IMG/VR virus record: IMGVR_UViG_3300042388_000125
Location: 1-25,796 of that record
Origin: a virus
Reading direction: 5' to 3' (one strand)
Length of the DNA stretch: 25,796 nt
A program made the translations under genes and the position numbers. Below are positions 1 to 7,353 of this stretch, in pieces (positions within the stretch are counted from its first letter, which is position 1; every line of letters starts with the position of its first letter). Below the pieces are notes generated by a model that saw only the letters and a list, made by a program, of their open reading frames with translations, was not told the origin of the DNA and ran no database searches.

Positions 1-164
1 CCGTTCCGCATTTCGTCAACCTCCCGAATAAGGGTTTCCCGTTCCCGTAGCAATCTCACGACGTCGGCGCCCAACGCGCCACACGTTCCGGTCCATTGGC
101 CTTGGAATTTTCGCGCCCGCCGTTCGGCGTCGGCTAAATAATCGGCGGGCAGTCGCTCACCCAT
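1..164 (-). CDS. Partial hypothetical protein cut by the left edge
   Basis: An open frame starts at an ATG (164-162) and runs without a stop off the left edge, giving 54 residues. The start overlaps the end of the metallophosphoesterase gene by 8 bp, as is usual in this operon, and a GGAG lies about 10 nt upstream. The visible protein is charged and probably helical, with an N-terminal MGERLPADYLADAERRARKF and a Glu/Arg-rich stretch at about residues 37-52. I recognise no family. It is probably the next gene of the post-tail unit. The frame, the coupled start and the protein-like composition support a real gene; its function is unknown. Confidence 0.6.
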   Translation of the reverse strand, partial: MGERLPADYLADAERRARKFQGQWTGTCGALGADVVRLLRERETLIREVDEMRN

Positions 165-1242
165 TGCGCAGCCGCTCCAAATCGCGGTCGCAAAAAATCG
201 GTATCGCTTTCGTGACCTCGCGACGCCGGCCGTCGACCACCAAAAACGTTTGCGACGGCGGTTCGTATGCGGCCTTTATCATCGTCGCGTATGCCGAATA
301 CCCAATTACCGATCCATTGCATACGTACCGCCCTGCCCGCAACCACTGGAATTGGTGATAGTGGCCTTGGCACGTAAGGTCGGCCGGTTCGATTTTGTCC
401 CACGCCGCAATTGATTTGTTGATCGGAATTGTGATTCCGCCGACGCCGGCCCCCGAGTAGCGGACCGCGTGGCCGTGGTGAAACCGGATTTTAAATCCGT
501 CGAGGTCCAACACGTTGAGGTATCCGCCGCCGACTTGCCACCGAACGTTCGCGTTCGTTTCCTGCGCGGCCATTTGGATATACGCGTGTTGTTCGAACGA
601 AAAATCCAGTTCGCTCCCGATTAGCAATTTCTCGGTATGCCGGCCGTGGTTGCCGCTGTTCGTGACGACGACGACCTCGCGGGCCATTGCGGCCGTTTGG
701 TCGATAAACGCGCGAATCCGCTCACACGCGAACCGCAGCGCGGCCAGCGGCGGGAGGGCCGCAAGGTTGGCCGTGTCTTGATGGATCGCGCCCGAAAAAA
801 AATCGCCGCCCAACCAAACCACGACGCGGTCGATTGCCACCAACCGGCGTTCGTGTTCCAACAACTCCGCGAACCGCTCGGCCAGTTCGGCTATCCGCGC
901 GTCGGCCGTGTCGAGGTCGAACCGGTTTCGGAAATTCACGGTTTCGGGGGCGACGGTTTCCTCTACGTGCCAATCGGACAGCAACACAACGGCGGTGGCC
1001 GAGTGTTTCGCGACCGCCGGCCGGCGCCGCTTGCCCGGGAATCGGGCCGGCCTAATGCCCGCGAGGCCGGCGATTGAATCCGCCCGCGACCGCTCGGCGT
1101 CGATTTGCGCAAGCGCCGCTTTATAGCGTCCACGCAACGACGACACTTCCGCGCGGAGTCGGGCCATTTCCGCGTCGGCGGCCAGCCGCTGCGACGATTC
1201 CAGCGCGGCCACGACGTCGTCGGCTAACGGTTTGCGAGCCAC
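157..1242 (-). CDS. Calcineurin-like metallophosphoesterase
   Basis: This 361-residue protein carries the metal-binding motif set of calcineurin-like phosphoesterases in order: SDWHVE (residues 89-94, D-x-H), GGD (145-147), GNHGR (197-201), HHGHA (255-259) and GHYH (293-296). These place a dinuclear metal centre that would hydrolyse phosphodiester or phosphomonoester bonds. Related phage proteins are often compared with the SbcD/Mre11 nuclease core, but no capping domain identifies the substrate. Residues 10-55 are charged and likely a coiled coil, with a basic linker at 65-80. The start is a GTG with AGGGGG seven nt upstream, overlapping the preceding gene by 19 bp. It sits in the post-tail module rather than with replication genes. 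The family call is firm; nuclease versus other esterase is open. Confidence 0.85.
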   Translation of the reverse strand: MARKPLADDVVAALESSQRLAADAEMARLRAEVSSLRGRYKAALAQIDAERSRADSIAGLAGIRPARFPGKRRRPAVAKHSATAVVLLSDWHVEETVAPETVNFRNRFDLDTADARIAELAERFAELLEHERRLVAIDRVVVWLGGDFFSGAIHQDTANLAALPPLAALRFACERIRAFIDQTAAMAREVVVVTNSGNHGRHTEKLLIGSELDFSFEQHAYIQMAAQETNANVRWQVGGGYLNVLDLDGFKIRFHHGHAVRYSGAGVGGITIPINKSIAAWDKIEPADLTCQGHYHQFQWLRAGRYVCNGSVIGYSAYATMIKAAYEPPSQTFLVVDGRRREVTKAIPIFCDRDLERLRNG

Positions 1243-1481
1243 CGAATTACCCCCTGCCGCCCGACGTTCGAAATGCGGCGTTTGTTGATTAGTTCGGACA
1301 GCGTCCCGGCGATTTCGTTAAGCGTGGCGGAACCAAACTCGCCGCGGTGGAACGCGTCGCGGATCGCGTTTAGTTCGGCTGCGTCCTCGGGCGACAAATG
1401 ATCGAACCACCGCCGCGGCCCCCGCCGGGTTCCGACGGCGTGTTTCAGTTCGTCGACGAGCGGCGGGTGTTTGCGTGGCAT
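1224..1481 (-). CDS. Small hypothetical protein, possible helix-turn-helix
   Basis: An 85-residue basic protein whose ATG shares one base with the stop of the preceding metallopeptidase gene (TAATG junction). The N-terminal half has a probable helix (LSPEDAAELNAIRDAFHRGEF, about residues 29-49, quoted in part as DAAELNAIRDAFHRGEF). The C-terminal half (about 51-84) has the spacing of a helix-turn-helix: a helix around NEIAGTLSELI, a short basic turn, then GRQGVIRWL. This could be a DNA-binding protein, for example a regulator or a small-terminase-like protein, but no family is recognised and the position after the tail genes is not the usual one for a small terminase. The call rests on secondary-structure pattern only. 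Confidence 0.65.
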   Translation of the reverse strand: MPRKHPPLVDELKHAVGTRRGPRRWFDHLSPEDAAELNAIRDAFHRGEFGSATLNEIAGTLSELINKRRISNVGRQGVIRWLANR

Positions 1482-1765
1482 TAGTCGTGGTCCTCGGGGA
1501 GCCGGAACCCCTCGGCGTCCAGCAACCCCGACAGCGTTTCGGAAAACTCCGACACCGCGTCCTCCGATAAATCAGGCCAACGGGCGTGGATTAGTTCGTG
1601 GCAAATCGTGTCCAGCAAATCGACGCCCGACAGGTTGGCCGCGACGCGAATACGCCGCAGCGTGTAATTGCAATCGCCATCGCAACCGCGGAGCCGGGCG
1701 GATCGTTCAAACTTCCACCGCTGGTCGCCCACGTATACGGTTCGCGTCCGGCGGCGGCGTTTCAT
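1481..1765 (-). CDS. Small zinc metallopeptidase-like protein (HELIH)
   Basis: A 94-residue protein with a clear zinc-peptidase motif HELIH at residues 56-60 in the helix DTICHELIHARW, followed by E73 in the helix DAVSEF, which could be the third metal ligand as in gluzincin or SprT-like minimal domains. The N-terminus is strongly basic (MKRRRRTRTV), followed by a beta-like stretch and two cysteines (C28, C32). At under 100 residues it is a minimal peptidase fold. Its ATG overlaps the stop of the glycosyltransferase gene (ATGA), so the two are translationally coupled. Small HExxH proteins are frequent in phage late regions; the substrate is unknown. It could act on a virion or host-envelope protein, which is inference only. 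Confidence 0.75.
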   Translation of the reverse strand: MKRRRRTRTVYVGDQRWKFERSARLRGCDGDCNYTLRRIRVAANLSGVDLLDTICHELIHARWPDLSEDAVSEFSETLSGLLDAEGFRLPEDHD

Positions 1766-2979
1766 TGGGTCAACCGGGTGAGGGTGAACGACTCCGTTTT
1801 GGCCCCGGTCGGCCGAAACGCCAACGCCTGTTTTTCCGCGGTTTCGTCAATGTTTGCCGTCGCGATCGCCCTAACGTTGCCGTTCCCGGCGGCGCCCACG
1901 ACCACGGCCCGCGCCCCGTCACCCCAATCGCGGACCGTCCACCGCTGGCCCGGCGGATCGTCGCCGGCCACCGTCCCGTCGTCGGCCAACCACACGGCCC
2001 CGCGCGGGCCGACCCACGGTCCGACGAGGCCGGCGGCGGCGAACCGCTCGGCGTCGGACTCGTCGTCCCGGCGGTAGATACTGCCGGACCAGACGCGGCC
2101 GAGGGCCGCCGCGGCGTCGGGGGCGAATCGCCGGCTATGGATCGTCGGCAACACGCGTCCCGCGGCGATTGCGGCCTTTCCGCCGGTGGCGTGTTGAAAC
2201 ACCACGTTCCCGGTGGAGTCGTGTTGTTCGATCGCCGGCGCGTGCCACCGGGCGTTCCGGCCGGGCATCGTGTACCGCGCGTCGGCCAAATGCCACGCCA
2301 ACAAAAACGTATCTTTGTCGCCGTAGACGACCCGGTACACGCGGTCGCTCCAATCGTTGAGGAACCACGCGACGTCGAGGGCCGACAAATGCCGGCGGCG
2401 GTCGACCAGCATTTGGCCCGACTCAAACGCCCGCGCGGGTTTGTGGGTCAACCCGACGGCGGCCCACGCGGCCGGCGGAATCCATTCGGTCCGCGGCGGC
2501 TGCGGCTTAAGGTCGGGCCAAAAAAAGGCGCCGGTCCGTTCGTACCCGAGGTCGTCGAATAGATAGGCGGGGTCGCGGACCGGGACGTTATCCGCGTCGA
2601 GAAATAGCGCCTCGGCAAACGAGCAATGGCGCATTGCGAACGCTTTCGTTTCCCACCCGCCGAGGTTCCGCGGCGTGATCCCGCGGGCCGCGCAAAACTG
2701 GTCGGCGTAAACCAGCGACACGCCGGGGACGCCGGCCAACGCCGCGGCCATTGGGCCGTCGATTTCGTGGCGGCCGAGCGTCCAGACCTCCACCGGCAGT
2801 TTGCAGCCGAGGCCGCGTAGCGTGTGGATTAGATGCCACGCGAGCCGGAAATACCGCTCGCCGCCGGCAACGGTGACGATCCCGCGCGACGCGACCACCG
2901 GGGGAAGCATCCACGGCAAGTTTGCCAGCCGCGCGGACAGCGCCTCGCGGAAAAAATGGGCCAACGTCGCGTCGTCCAT
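1762..2979 (-). CDS. GT71-like (putative mannosyltransferase) glycosyltransferase
   Basis: This 405-residue protein resembles the putative mannosyltransferase family (GT71, MNN1-like), a GT-A fold using nucleotide sugars. Visible marks are GIVTVAGG (33-40), the conserved WHLIHTLRGLGCKLPVEVW region (48-66), the metal-binding LDADN (127-131), ESGQ (186-189), GDKDTF (220-225) and FQHA (261-264). About 100 residues beyond the catalytic region (from about 300) are Gly/Trp/Asp-rich and beta-like, ending in a Thr/Phe-rich tail, and may form a separate acceptor-binding or particle-binding domain. The gene is the first after a 51-bp gap containing the CCAT motif and is coupled by ATGA to the metallopeptidase. 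A phage could use it to glycosylate virion fibres or to alter host glycans; neither is shown by sequence. Confidence 0.8.
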   Translation of the reverse strand: MDDATLAHFFREALSARLANLPWMLPPVVASRGIVTVAGGERYFRLAWHLIHTLRGLGCKLPVEVWTLGRHEIDGPMAAALAGVPGVSLVYADQFCAARGITPRNLGGWETKAFAMRHCSFAEALFLDADNVPVRDPAYLFDDLGYERTGAFFWPDLKPQPPRTEWIPPAAWAAVGLTHKPARAFESGQMLVDRRRHLSALDVAWFLNDWSDRVYRVVYGDKDTFLLAWHLADARYTMPGRNARWHAPAIEQHDSTGNVVFQHATGGKAAIAAGRVLPTIHSRRFAPDAAAALGRVWSGSIYRRDDESDAERFAAAGLVGPWVGPRGAVWLADDGTVAGDDPPGQRWTVRDWGDGARAVVVGAAGNGNVRAIATANIDETAEKQALAFRPTGAKTESFTLTRLTQ

Positions 2980-3010
2980 GCCCCCAATCGTCGCAGCCGG
3001 GGGCCGCCGC

Positions 3011-3027
3011 CCCGAGGGGGGATGGTC
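3011..3027 (-). promoter_or_regulatory. Intergenic CCAT motif, copy c (before the GT71 gene)
   Basis: On the minus strand this reads GACCATCCCCCCTCGGG and lies just after the stop of the 951-aa tail gene, about 31 nt upstream of the GT71-like gene start. It matches copies at 12185-12201 and 23395-23411. CCCC and GGGG can pair around a CCTC loop. Closer to the start, GCCCCC and GGGGGC flank a second possible stem. The motif could be a promoter or an RNA-level control site at the head of the post-tail gene group. Confidence 0.5.
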
Positions 3028-3030
3028 GGC

Positions 3031-5886
3031 CTACGCGGTTTGGATTCGCCACCAAAAACACCGCGTAAACGGCGCTTGGGTCGATGGAATCGTGTACGGG
3101 TATTCGACGACGCCGCCGCCAACTAGCGTGTCCTCGTCTTGGCGGGACAGGGTGATTTGGTCACCAAACGTCCACATTTGGTAGGACGGTTGGCCGAATG
3201 TCGGCGTATTTTTTGTGAGTAGATACCGACGAATCAAGAGCGTCAGTTCTTCCATTGTGGCGGTTTGGAGCGGCGCGTATTCGTAAACACCGCGCACCGC
3301 TGCGGCGTAAATCACGCCGGCCTCGACGTCGTACGTGATGCCCGGCGGATCGAAAAACGGAACCGGCCCCGGATTCCGCGGGACGGATTGGGCGGCTATT
3401 TCGGCGCCGTACACGTTTTGCGGCAACGTGCGGCCGTACAGCGACGCCGACAGCGTATGCGACGACCAGACCGGCGCCAAGAAATCTAGCGGCGCCTTTT
3501 GAACCATCGACACCGTTAGCGACAGGATTTCGCCCGACGAACGAAACGCGGACGAATGACGCTGCGACGACCGCGGGGCCGGACAACGCAACGTCCGCGG
3601 CGGGCATGGGTCGATCGTCGTTTTCAATCCGAAATAGGAACAAACGTCGGTCGACGGTGAATCCGCCGGGGCGTTGGGGTCGAATCCGTCCGTAATGTCC
3701 GCCGGCCGCACGGACCCCCAGTCGCGAATAAGCGTCCGGCCCGCGCAACCAAACCGAAACCGGCCGTTTTGCTCGGGCAGGCTTTCGCGCGTCACGCCGA
3801 TCGTCGGCACGGCCCCGAGGCTAACCAGCGCGCTCGGGAACGTTTCCGTTTTTCTCGGCCACGATTCCGCGGCCGCCATCAACCACGAAACACGCGTGGC
3901 GCAAACCACCGGCTCGTTTTCGTAAGGCTCCCCGGAAGAATCAAGCGGCGGCGTGTTGGGGTCGATTTCCGTTTTCCCGGCCGACGTTTTCGTGTACCAC
4001 CGCCCGTTCGACTCGTCGACATACGCCACCCGCCATTCCAGCGGGTTGGGGAAACGGGATTCGTCGTCCCAGCGTTCTACGCGGTTGCGGTCGGCAAACA
4101 CCGCCCCGGCCGGGTTGTAGGTCAACACGAAAAACGCCCCCGGCGTTTGCGGTTCCTCGGGAATGGTCACCGACCACGATTGGTCGCCCACGCGCACCAA
4201 CCCGCAGCCGGCGACCGGTTCGCCGTCGCTGGTCAACGTGATTTGCTCGGCCAACACTTGGTCGCCTTGCACCCGACCATCGAAAAACCGCAACCCGACG
4301 CGCGTCACCTTTTCCGCTTGCGTTCGGGCGCGGAAGTATTCGCGGGTTTGCAACCCGGGATCGTCCAGCCGGGGAAGCGGGGCCATACGGCCGTTGCTCG
4401 GGTACGGGTGGACCGTCGCGGTAAACTCGGGAACGCTGGCCGCGTCGTTGCCGAACAAACAATATGGCAACTCGGCCAATTCGGTTTTCTTTACCGTGTA
4501 CGTGCCAGCCGGGCGGGTTTCCAGCGCCGTAAGGCCGCCGCCGGTCAGGACGAATCCGGCGGCCGTGACATACGCCCGCGGAGCCGGGTCTAGGTCGTCG
4601 TCCGACCAACAATAGTTCCCCAGCGTGGACGGCAAATCGTCGTTTAATACAACGGGTTTGGTAGCGTTTACCCACCCGTATTCGACGTCGACGCCGGTTA
4701 CGGCCGGATCGCCCTCGGTTTGAACCTGCTGCGGGAACCCCGCGTAAAAATCGTGGGGGGCCGACGAGCCGACAATTGGCGGCGTGTCGTCGATTGCGAC
4801 CGATTCGAAATGTTTTAGGCGCTGCGGATCGCGGCGGCGGTCGTCGAGGCCGTCGCCGGTCCACGGCGGGTCGCTCGACTCGTCGACTTCGTGGACGAAC
4901 AAATACGAACCGTTTTCCGTCGTGGCCGCCAGCGCCTGCGCCTCGGTCGGATTCGTCAACGTGGTTCGCAACACGCCGTCGCGGTAGACGCGGACCGTTC
5001 GTCCCCCAAACGCCACGGGGCCGGGATAGTAGCCGGCCTGCGACCGCGGGTAGGGGGTCGGCGTTGTAATGGCCGTGTACGGATAAATATTGGGGTCGTC
5101 TGCGTTCGTAAATTCCGTCGACGGCGGCCTGTTGATTTCGCCAACGTAGTTGCTGCGCGGAATGTCGTTTTGACCGAACGCGGTAACGTATCCGCCAGTT
5201 TCGTCGTTTTGCCCAATAAATCCGCTTTCCGGCCAAATCACCAAACCGACGTTCGGCGTTCCGCCGCCATCCCACACAACGCGTTCCGAACCGCCGAACA
5301 CCAACAACGATTCGTCGCCGCGACCCGACAACCACGGGGCCAGTGTTCCGCCGGGCAGGCCCGGGGGAGCATCCGGCCAAAACGGGAACCGGTAGGTGGT
5401 CGCGGCGCCGGGCATGGCAACAAAAAACCGGCGGACGACGGCGGCCGTTTCGCCGGCGGCGGCGATCGTGATGGACGATTCCCCGGATTCCGGGGCGACA
5501 AACGCCCAAAACGCTTGGATTTCAAAATGGTTACCAAACACGCCAACCAACGTGGATTCGCCGTCCATCGCGCCGCCGTCGTCCGTCCATTGGCCGCCGG
5601 CCTGCGTCAGCGACCCGCCAACGTCATTAACCGTAACCCATGGCCGGGAACATTCGATGGAATACGGCCCGGCCGCGTCCATGTTGCGGGCCTGCAAATA
5701 GAAGTATTCCCATTGCGAACTTCCCGGCCCGATCCGATCGTAGAACTGGAAAAAATCCCGCGGCGTTCCGGTGCGGTGCGCAAACGGTTCTTCATAAACC
5801 ATTTGCCCCCACCGCTTGCCGACGACGCGGTGGCCGCGGTAGTTGTCGCGAGGATCGCAGCCGCAACACGCGCAATCGTCCGCCAT
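3031..5886 (-). CDS. Large tail-tip or fibre-type protein, 951 aa
   Basis: The start chosen is the ATG at 5886, which shares one base with the preceding stop (TGATG); an ATG seven codons earlier is possible. The protein begins MADDCACCGCDPRDNYRGHR, with four cysteines in a CxCCxC pattern, and is otherwise Gly, Pro, Thr, Tyr and Trp-rich with no membrane segment or catalytic motif that I recognise. The composition is that of a multi-domain beta-structured virion protein. It occupies the position after tape measure and distal-tail genes where lambda-like phages place the tip or central fibre (gpJ), so receptor contact or tip assembly is a reasonable inference. No similarity to gpJ is visible by eye. 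The C-terminus (APFTRCFWWRI) is hydrophobic and aromatic. Confidence 0.75.
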   Translation of the reverse strand: MADDCACCGCDPRDNYRGHRVVGKRWGQMVYEEPFAHRTGTPRDFFQFYDRIGPGSSQWEYFYLQARNMDAAGPYSIECSRPWVTVNDVGGSLTQAGGQWTDDGGAMDGESTLVGVFGNHFEIQAFWAFVAPESGESSITIAAAGETAAVVRRFFVAMPGAATTYRFPFWPDAPPGLPGGTLAPWLSGRGDESLLVFGGSERVVWDGGGTPNVGLVIWPESGFIGQNDETGGYVTAFGQNDIPRSNYVGEINRPPSTEFTNADDPNIYPYTAITTPTPYPRSQAGYYPGPVAFGGRTVRVYRDGVLRTTLTNPTEAQALAATTENGSYLFVHEVDESSDPPWTGDGLDDRRRDPQRLKHFESVAIDDTPPIVGSSAPHDFYAGFPQQVQTEGDPAVTGVDVEYGWVNATKPVVLNDDLPSTLGNYCWSDDDLDPAPRAYVTAAGFVLTGGGLTALETRPAGTYTVKKTELAELPYCLFGNDAASVPEFTATVHPYPSNGRMAPLPRLDDPGLQTREYFRARTQAEKVTRVGLRFFDGRVQGDQVLAEQITLTSDGEPVAGCGLVRVGDQSWSVTIPEEPQTPGAFFVLTYNPAGAVFADRNRVERWDDESRFPNPLEWRVAYVDESNGRWYTKTSAGKTEIDPNTPPLDSSGEPYENEPVVCATRVSWLMAAAESWPRKTETFPSALVSLGAVPTIGVTRESLPEQNGRFRFGCAGRTLIRDWGSVRPADITDGFDPNAPADSPSTDVCSYFGLKTTIDPCPPRTLRCPAPRSSQRHSSAFRSSGEILSLTVSMVQKAPLDFLAPVWSSHTLSASLYGRTLPQNVYGAEIAAQSVPRNPGPVPFFDPPGITYDVEAGVIYAAAVRGVYEYAPLQTATMEELTLLIRRYLLTKNTPTFGQPSYQMWTFGDQITLSRQDEDTLVGGGVVEYPYTIPSTQAPFTRCFWWRIQTA

Positions 5887-6479
5887 CACATTTGGCCCAA
5901 CGACCAATAGGGGGTCGGCTCGGGTTCCTCGACGCCGGCCGCGTCACCGTTGACGACCAGCAATCGAATTGGCCCACACGGGGCCGAAACGAGTTGCGTG
6001 ACGTCGCGATACCGGCCCACCGCGTACCGGTGGCCCAAACTCAACACGCGCACCTTACACGGGAACACGCCGCCCACGGCGAACCGGCCAGCCGCGCCAA
6101 CGGCGACGGGTTCTAACGCCACGGCCATAGCATCGTAAGCGTATTCTGGCCGGCGACCGGTCAGGACTGGCCGCCGGATAAACTCCCTAGCCGCCTCGTC
6201 GATCGTTGTTGGTTCGTCCGCTTCTATGTCGCCGGCGCCCGGATTGACGACTAACCCGTTCACGGCCAACGCCCCGCCGAGCGGGACCGGATACCCACTA
6301 TCGTTTCGGATAATGGCAACGGTCGCGGCCCGAGCGATCCCGGCCGTATCGCCCGGGGCGAAATTTCCGCGCGTCCCCAAAACCAAATCGGCGGCGTCCT
6401 GCGCGCGGTTCCACGCGCGGGCCGAAATAGCCGACGATAGTTTTTGCCCCGCGGCAATGCGGCCCGGTCCCGCCATCAT
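5886..6479 (-). CDS. Conserved phage tail-region protein, 197 aa
   Basis: The gene starts at ATGATG (6479-6474), and the first ATG overlaps the stop of the 291-aa gene by an ATGA junction, so I start there. An open frame extends upstream but its translation is Arg/Gly-rich shadow sequence. The N-terminus, AGPGRIAAGQKLSSAISARAWNRAQDAADLVLG (residues 3-35, the core being AWNRAQDAADLVLG), forms a probable helix and is followed by a beta-rich Gly/Val body. I recall similar proteins with an AWN-DAAD helix in tail regions of planctomycete prophages but cannot name a family. It probably forms part of the distal tail with its neighbours, from position only. Confidence 0.7.
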   Translation of the reverse strand: MMAGPGRIAAGQKLSSAISARAWNRAQDAADLVLGTRGNFAPGDTAGIARAATVAIIRNDSGYPVPLGGALAVNGLVVNPGAGDIEADEPTTIDEAAREFIRRPVLTGRRPEYAYDAMAVALEPVAVGAAGRFAVGGVFPCKVRVLSLGHRYAVGRYRDVTQLVSAPCGPIRLLVVNGDAAGVEEPEPTPYWSLGQM

Positions 6480-7351
6480 TCCACCCCAATACCGAGTTGC
6501 GAAAAATCTTCCTCGCGGTAGACCTCGTCGACATACACGGCGCGCGGTCTTTTCAGCAAAACTTCCGACGCCACCGCGTCCGTGTACCGAACCCACAGGT
6601 ATTCGTGGCCGCGTTTTTCTATGTCTTGAATGTCTCCGACCGCTAATGCCGGAATCGTTGGCGAGTCGCCGCCCGCATTAGGGGAGGCCGCAAATTTGAA
6701 CGTCAGCGACCACGGCCCGTCGCCTTTATCTTCGTCCCATTCTTGGCCGCCGCTTGCGCCTAGGAACAACACTTCCCCGCGCTTGAACGTTCGAAACGCC
6801 GCGGCGTTGACCGAGCCGGTGAGCCACGACAGTTTTCGGATATAGGCCGAGTCGATATAGGCCGTCGGGACGTCGTATTGTTCGGACCATTGCAATTGCG
6901 GCACGACAATGTCCACGCCGGCGACACTGTCACCGTCAACGTTAATGGCCTTTTTCATGTCCGGCCCAGACCCGTAGACGCGTTCGCCGCGGGCCTGCGT
7001 GATATGTTGCGTCGCGCCGCTGGTGTCAAACGACCGCGAACGCCGCAACGGGTCCGGTTCGCTATCGTCCTCCGCGCCGTCCTTTTCGTAGTTGATCGTC
7101 AGTTGCCAACAATTGTCGCCCAAAAACGACAACGAATAGGACTCGTAACGCAGTCGATTTTTCGGCTGGCCCGGGTATTGCCAGAAATCCATAGATTGCT
7201 GGATTCGCAGCCGGACGTCCGAATGGACCTCCAAATCGTTCGCGGTCCCAAACAATTTGAACGACTTAACGTAGGTTGACGTCGCCTTTTTACCGAGTCG
7301 GTAAATGGTCGACGCCCGCGACGCGTTGTCCTCAACCCAAATAAGTGGCAT
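6476..7351 (-). CDS. Putative distal tail / minor tail protein, 291 aa
   Basis: The first gene after the tape measure, with its ATG two nt beyond the tape measure stop. The 291-residue protein is mixed alpha/beta with many aromatic residues (DFWQYPGQPKNRLRYESYSL, about residues 55-74) and no signal peptide or membrane segment. The place immediately after the tape measure is where siphophages encode distal tail (Dit/gpM/gpL-like) proteins that join the tube to the tip. I recognise no catalytic motif. A C-terminal stretch (RGHEYLWVRYTDAV, about 247-260) looks like a conserved beta-hairpin. The Dit-like role is inferred from position; the CDS itself is secure. Confidence 0.75.
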   Translation of the reverse strand: MPLIWVEDNASRASTIYRLGKKATSTYVKSFKLFGTANDLEVHSDVRLRIQQSMDFWQYPGQPKNRLRYESYSLSFLGDNCWQLTINYEKDGAEDDSEPDPLRRSRSFDTSGATQHITQARGERVYGSGPDMKKAINVDGDSVAGVDIVVPQLQWSEQYDVPTAYIDSAYIRKLSWLTGSVNAAAFRTFKRGEVLFLGASGGQEWDEDKGDGPWSLTFKFAASPNAGGDSPTIPALAVGDIQDIEKRGHEYLWVRYTDAVASEVLLKRPRAVYVDEVYREEDFSQLGIGVE

Positions 7352-7353
7352 GG

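Noticed and set aside
1471-2562. A 363-codon plus-strand open frame
   Set aside because: Its translation is Arg/Pro/Gly-rich without any domain, and it lies opposite the well-supported GT71-like and metallopeptidase genes.
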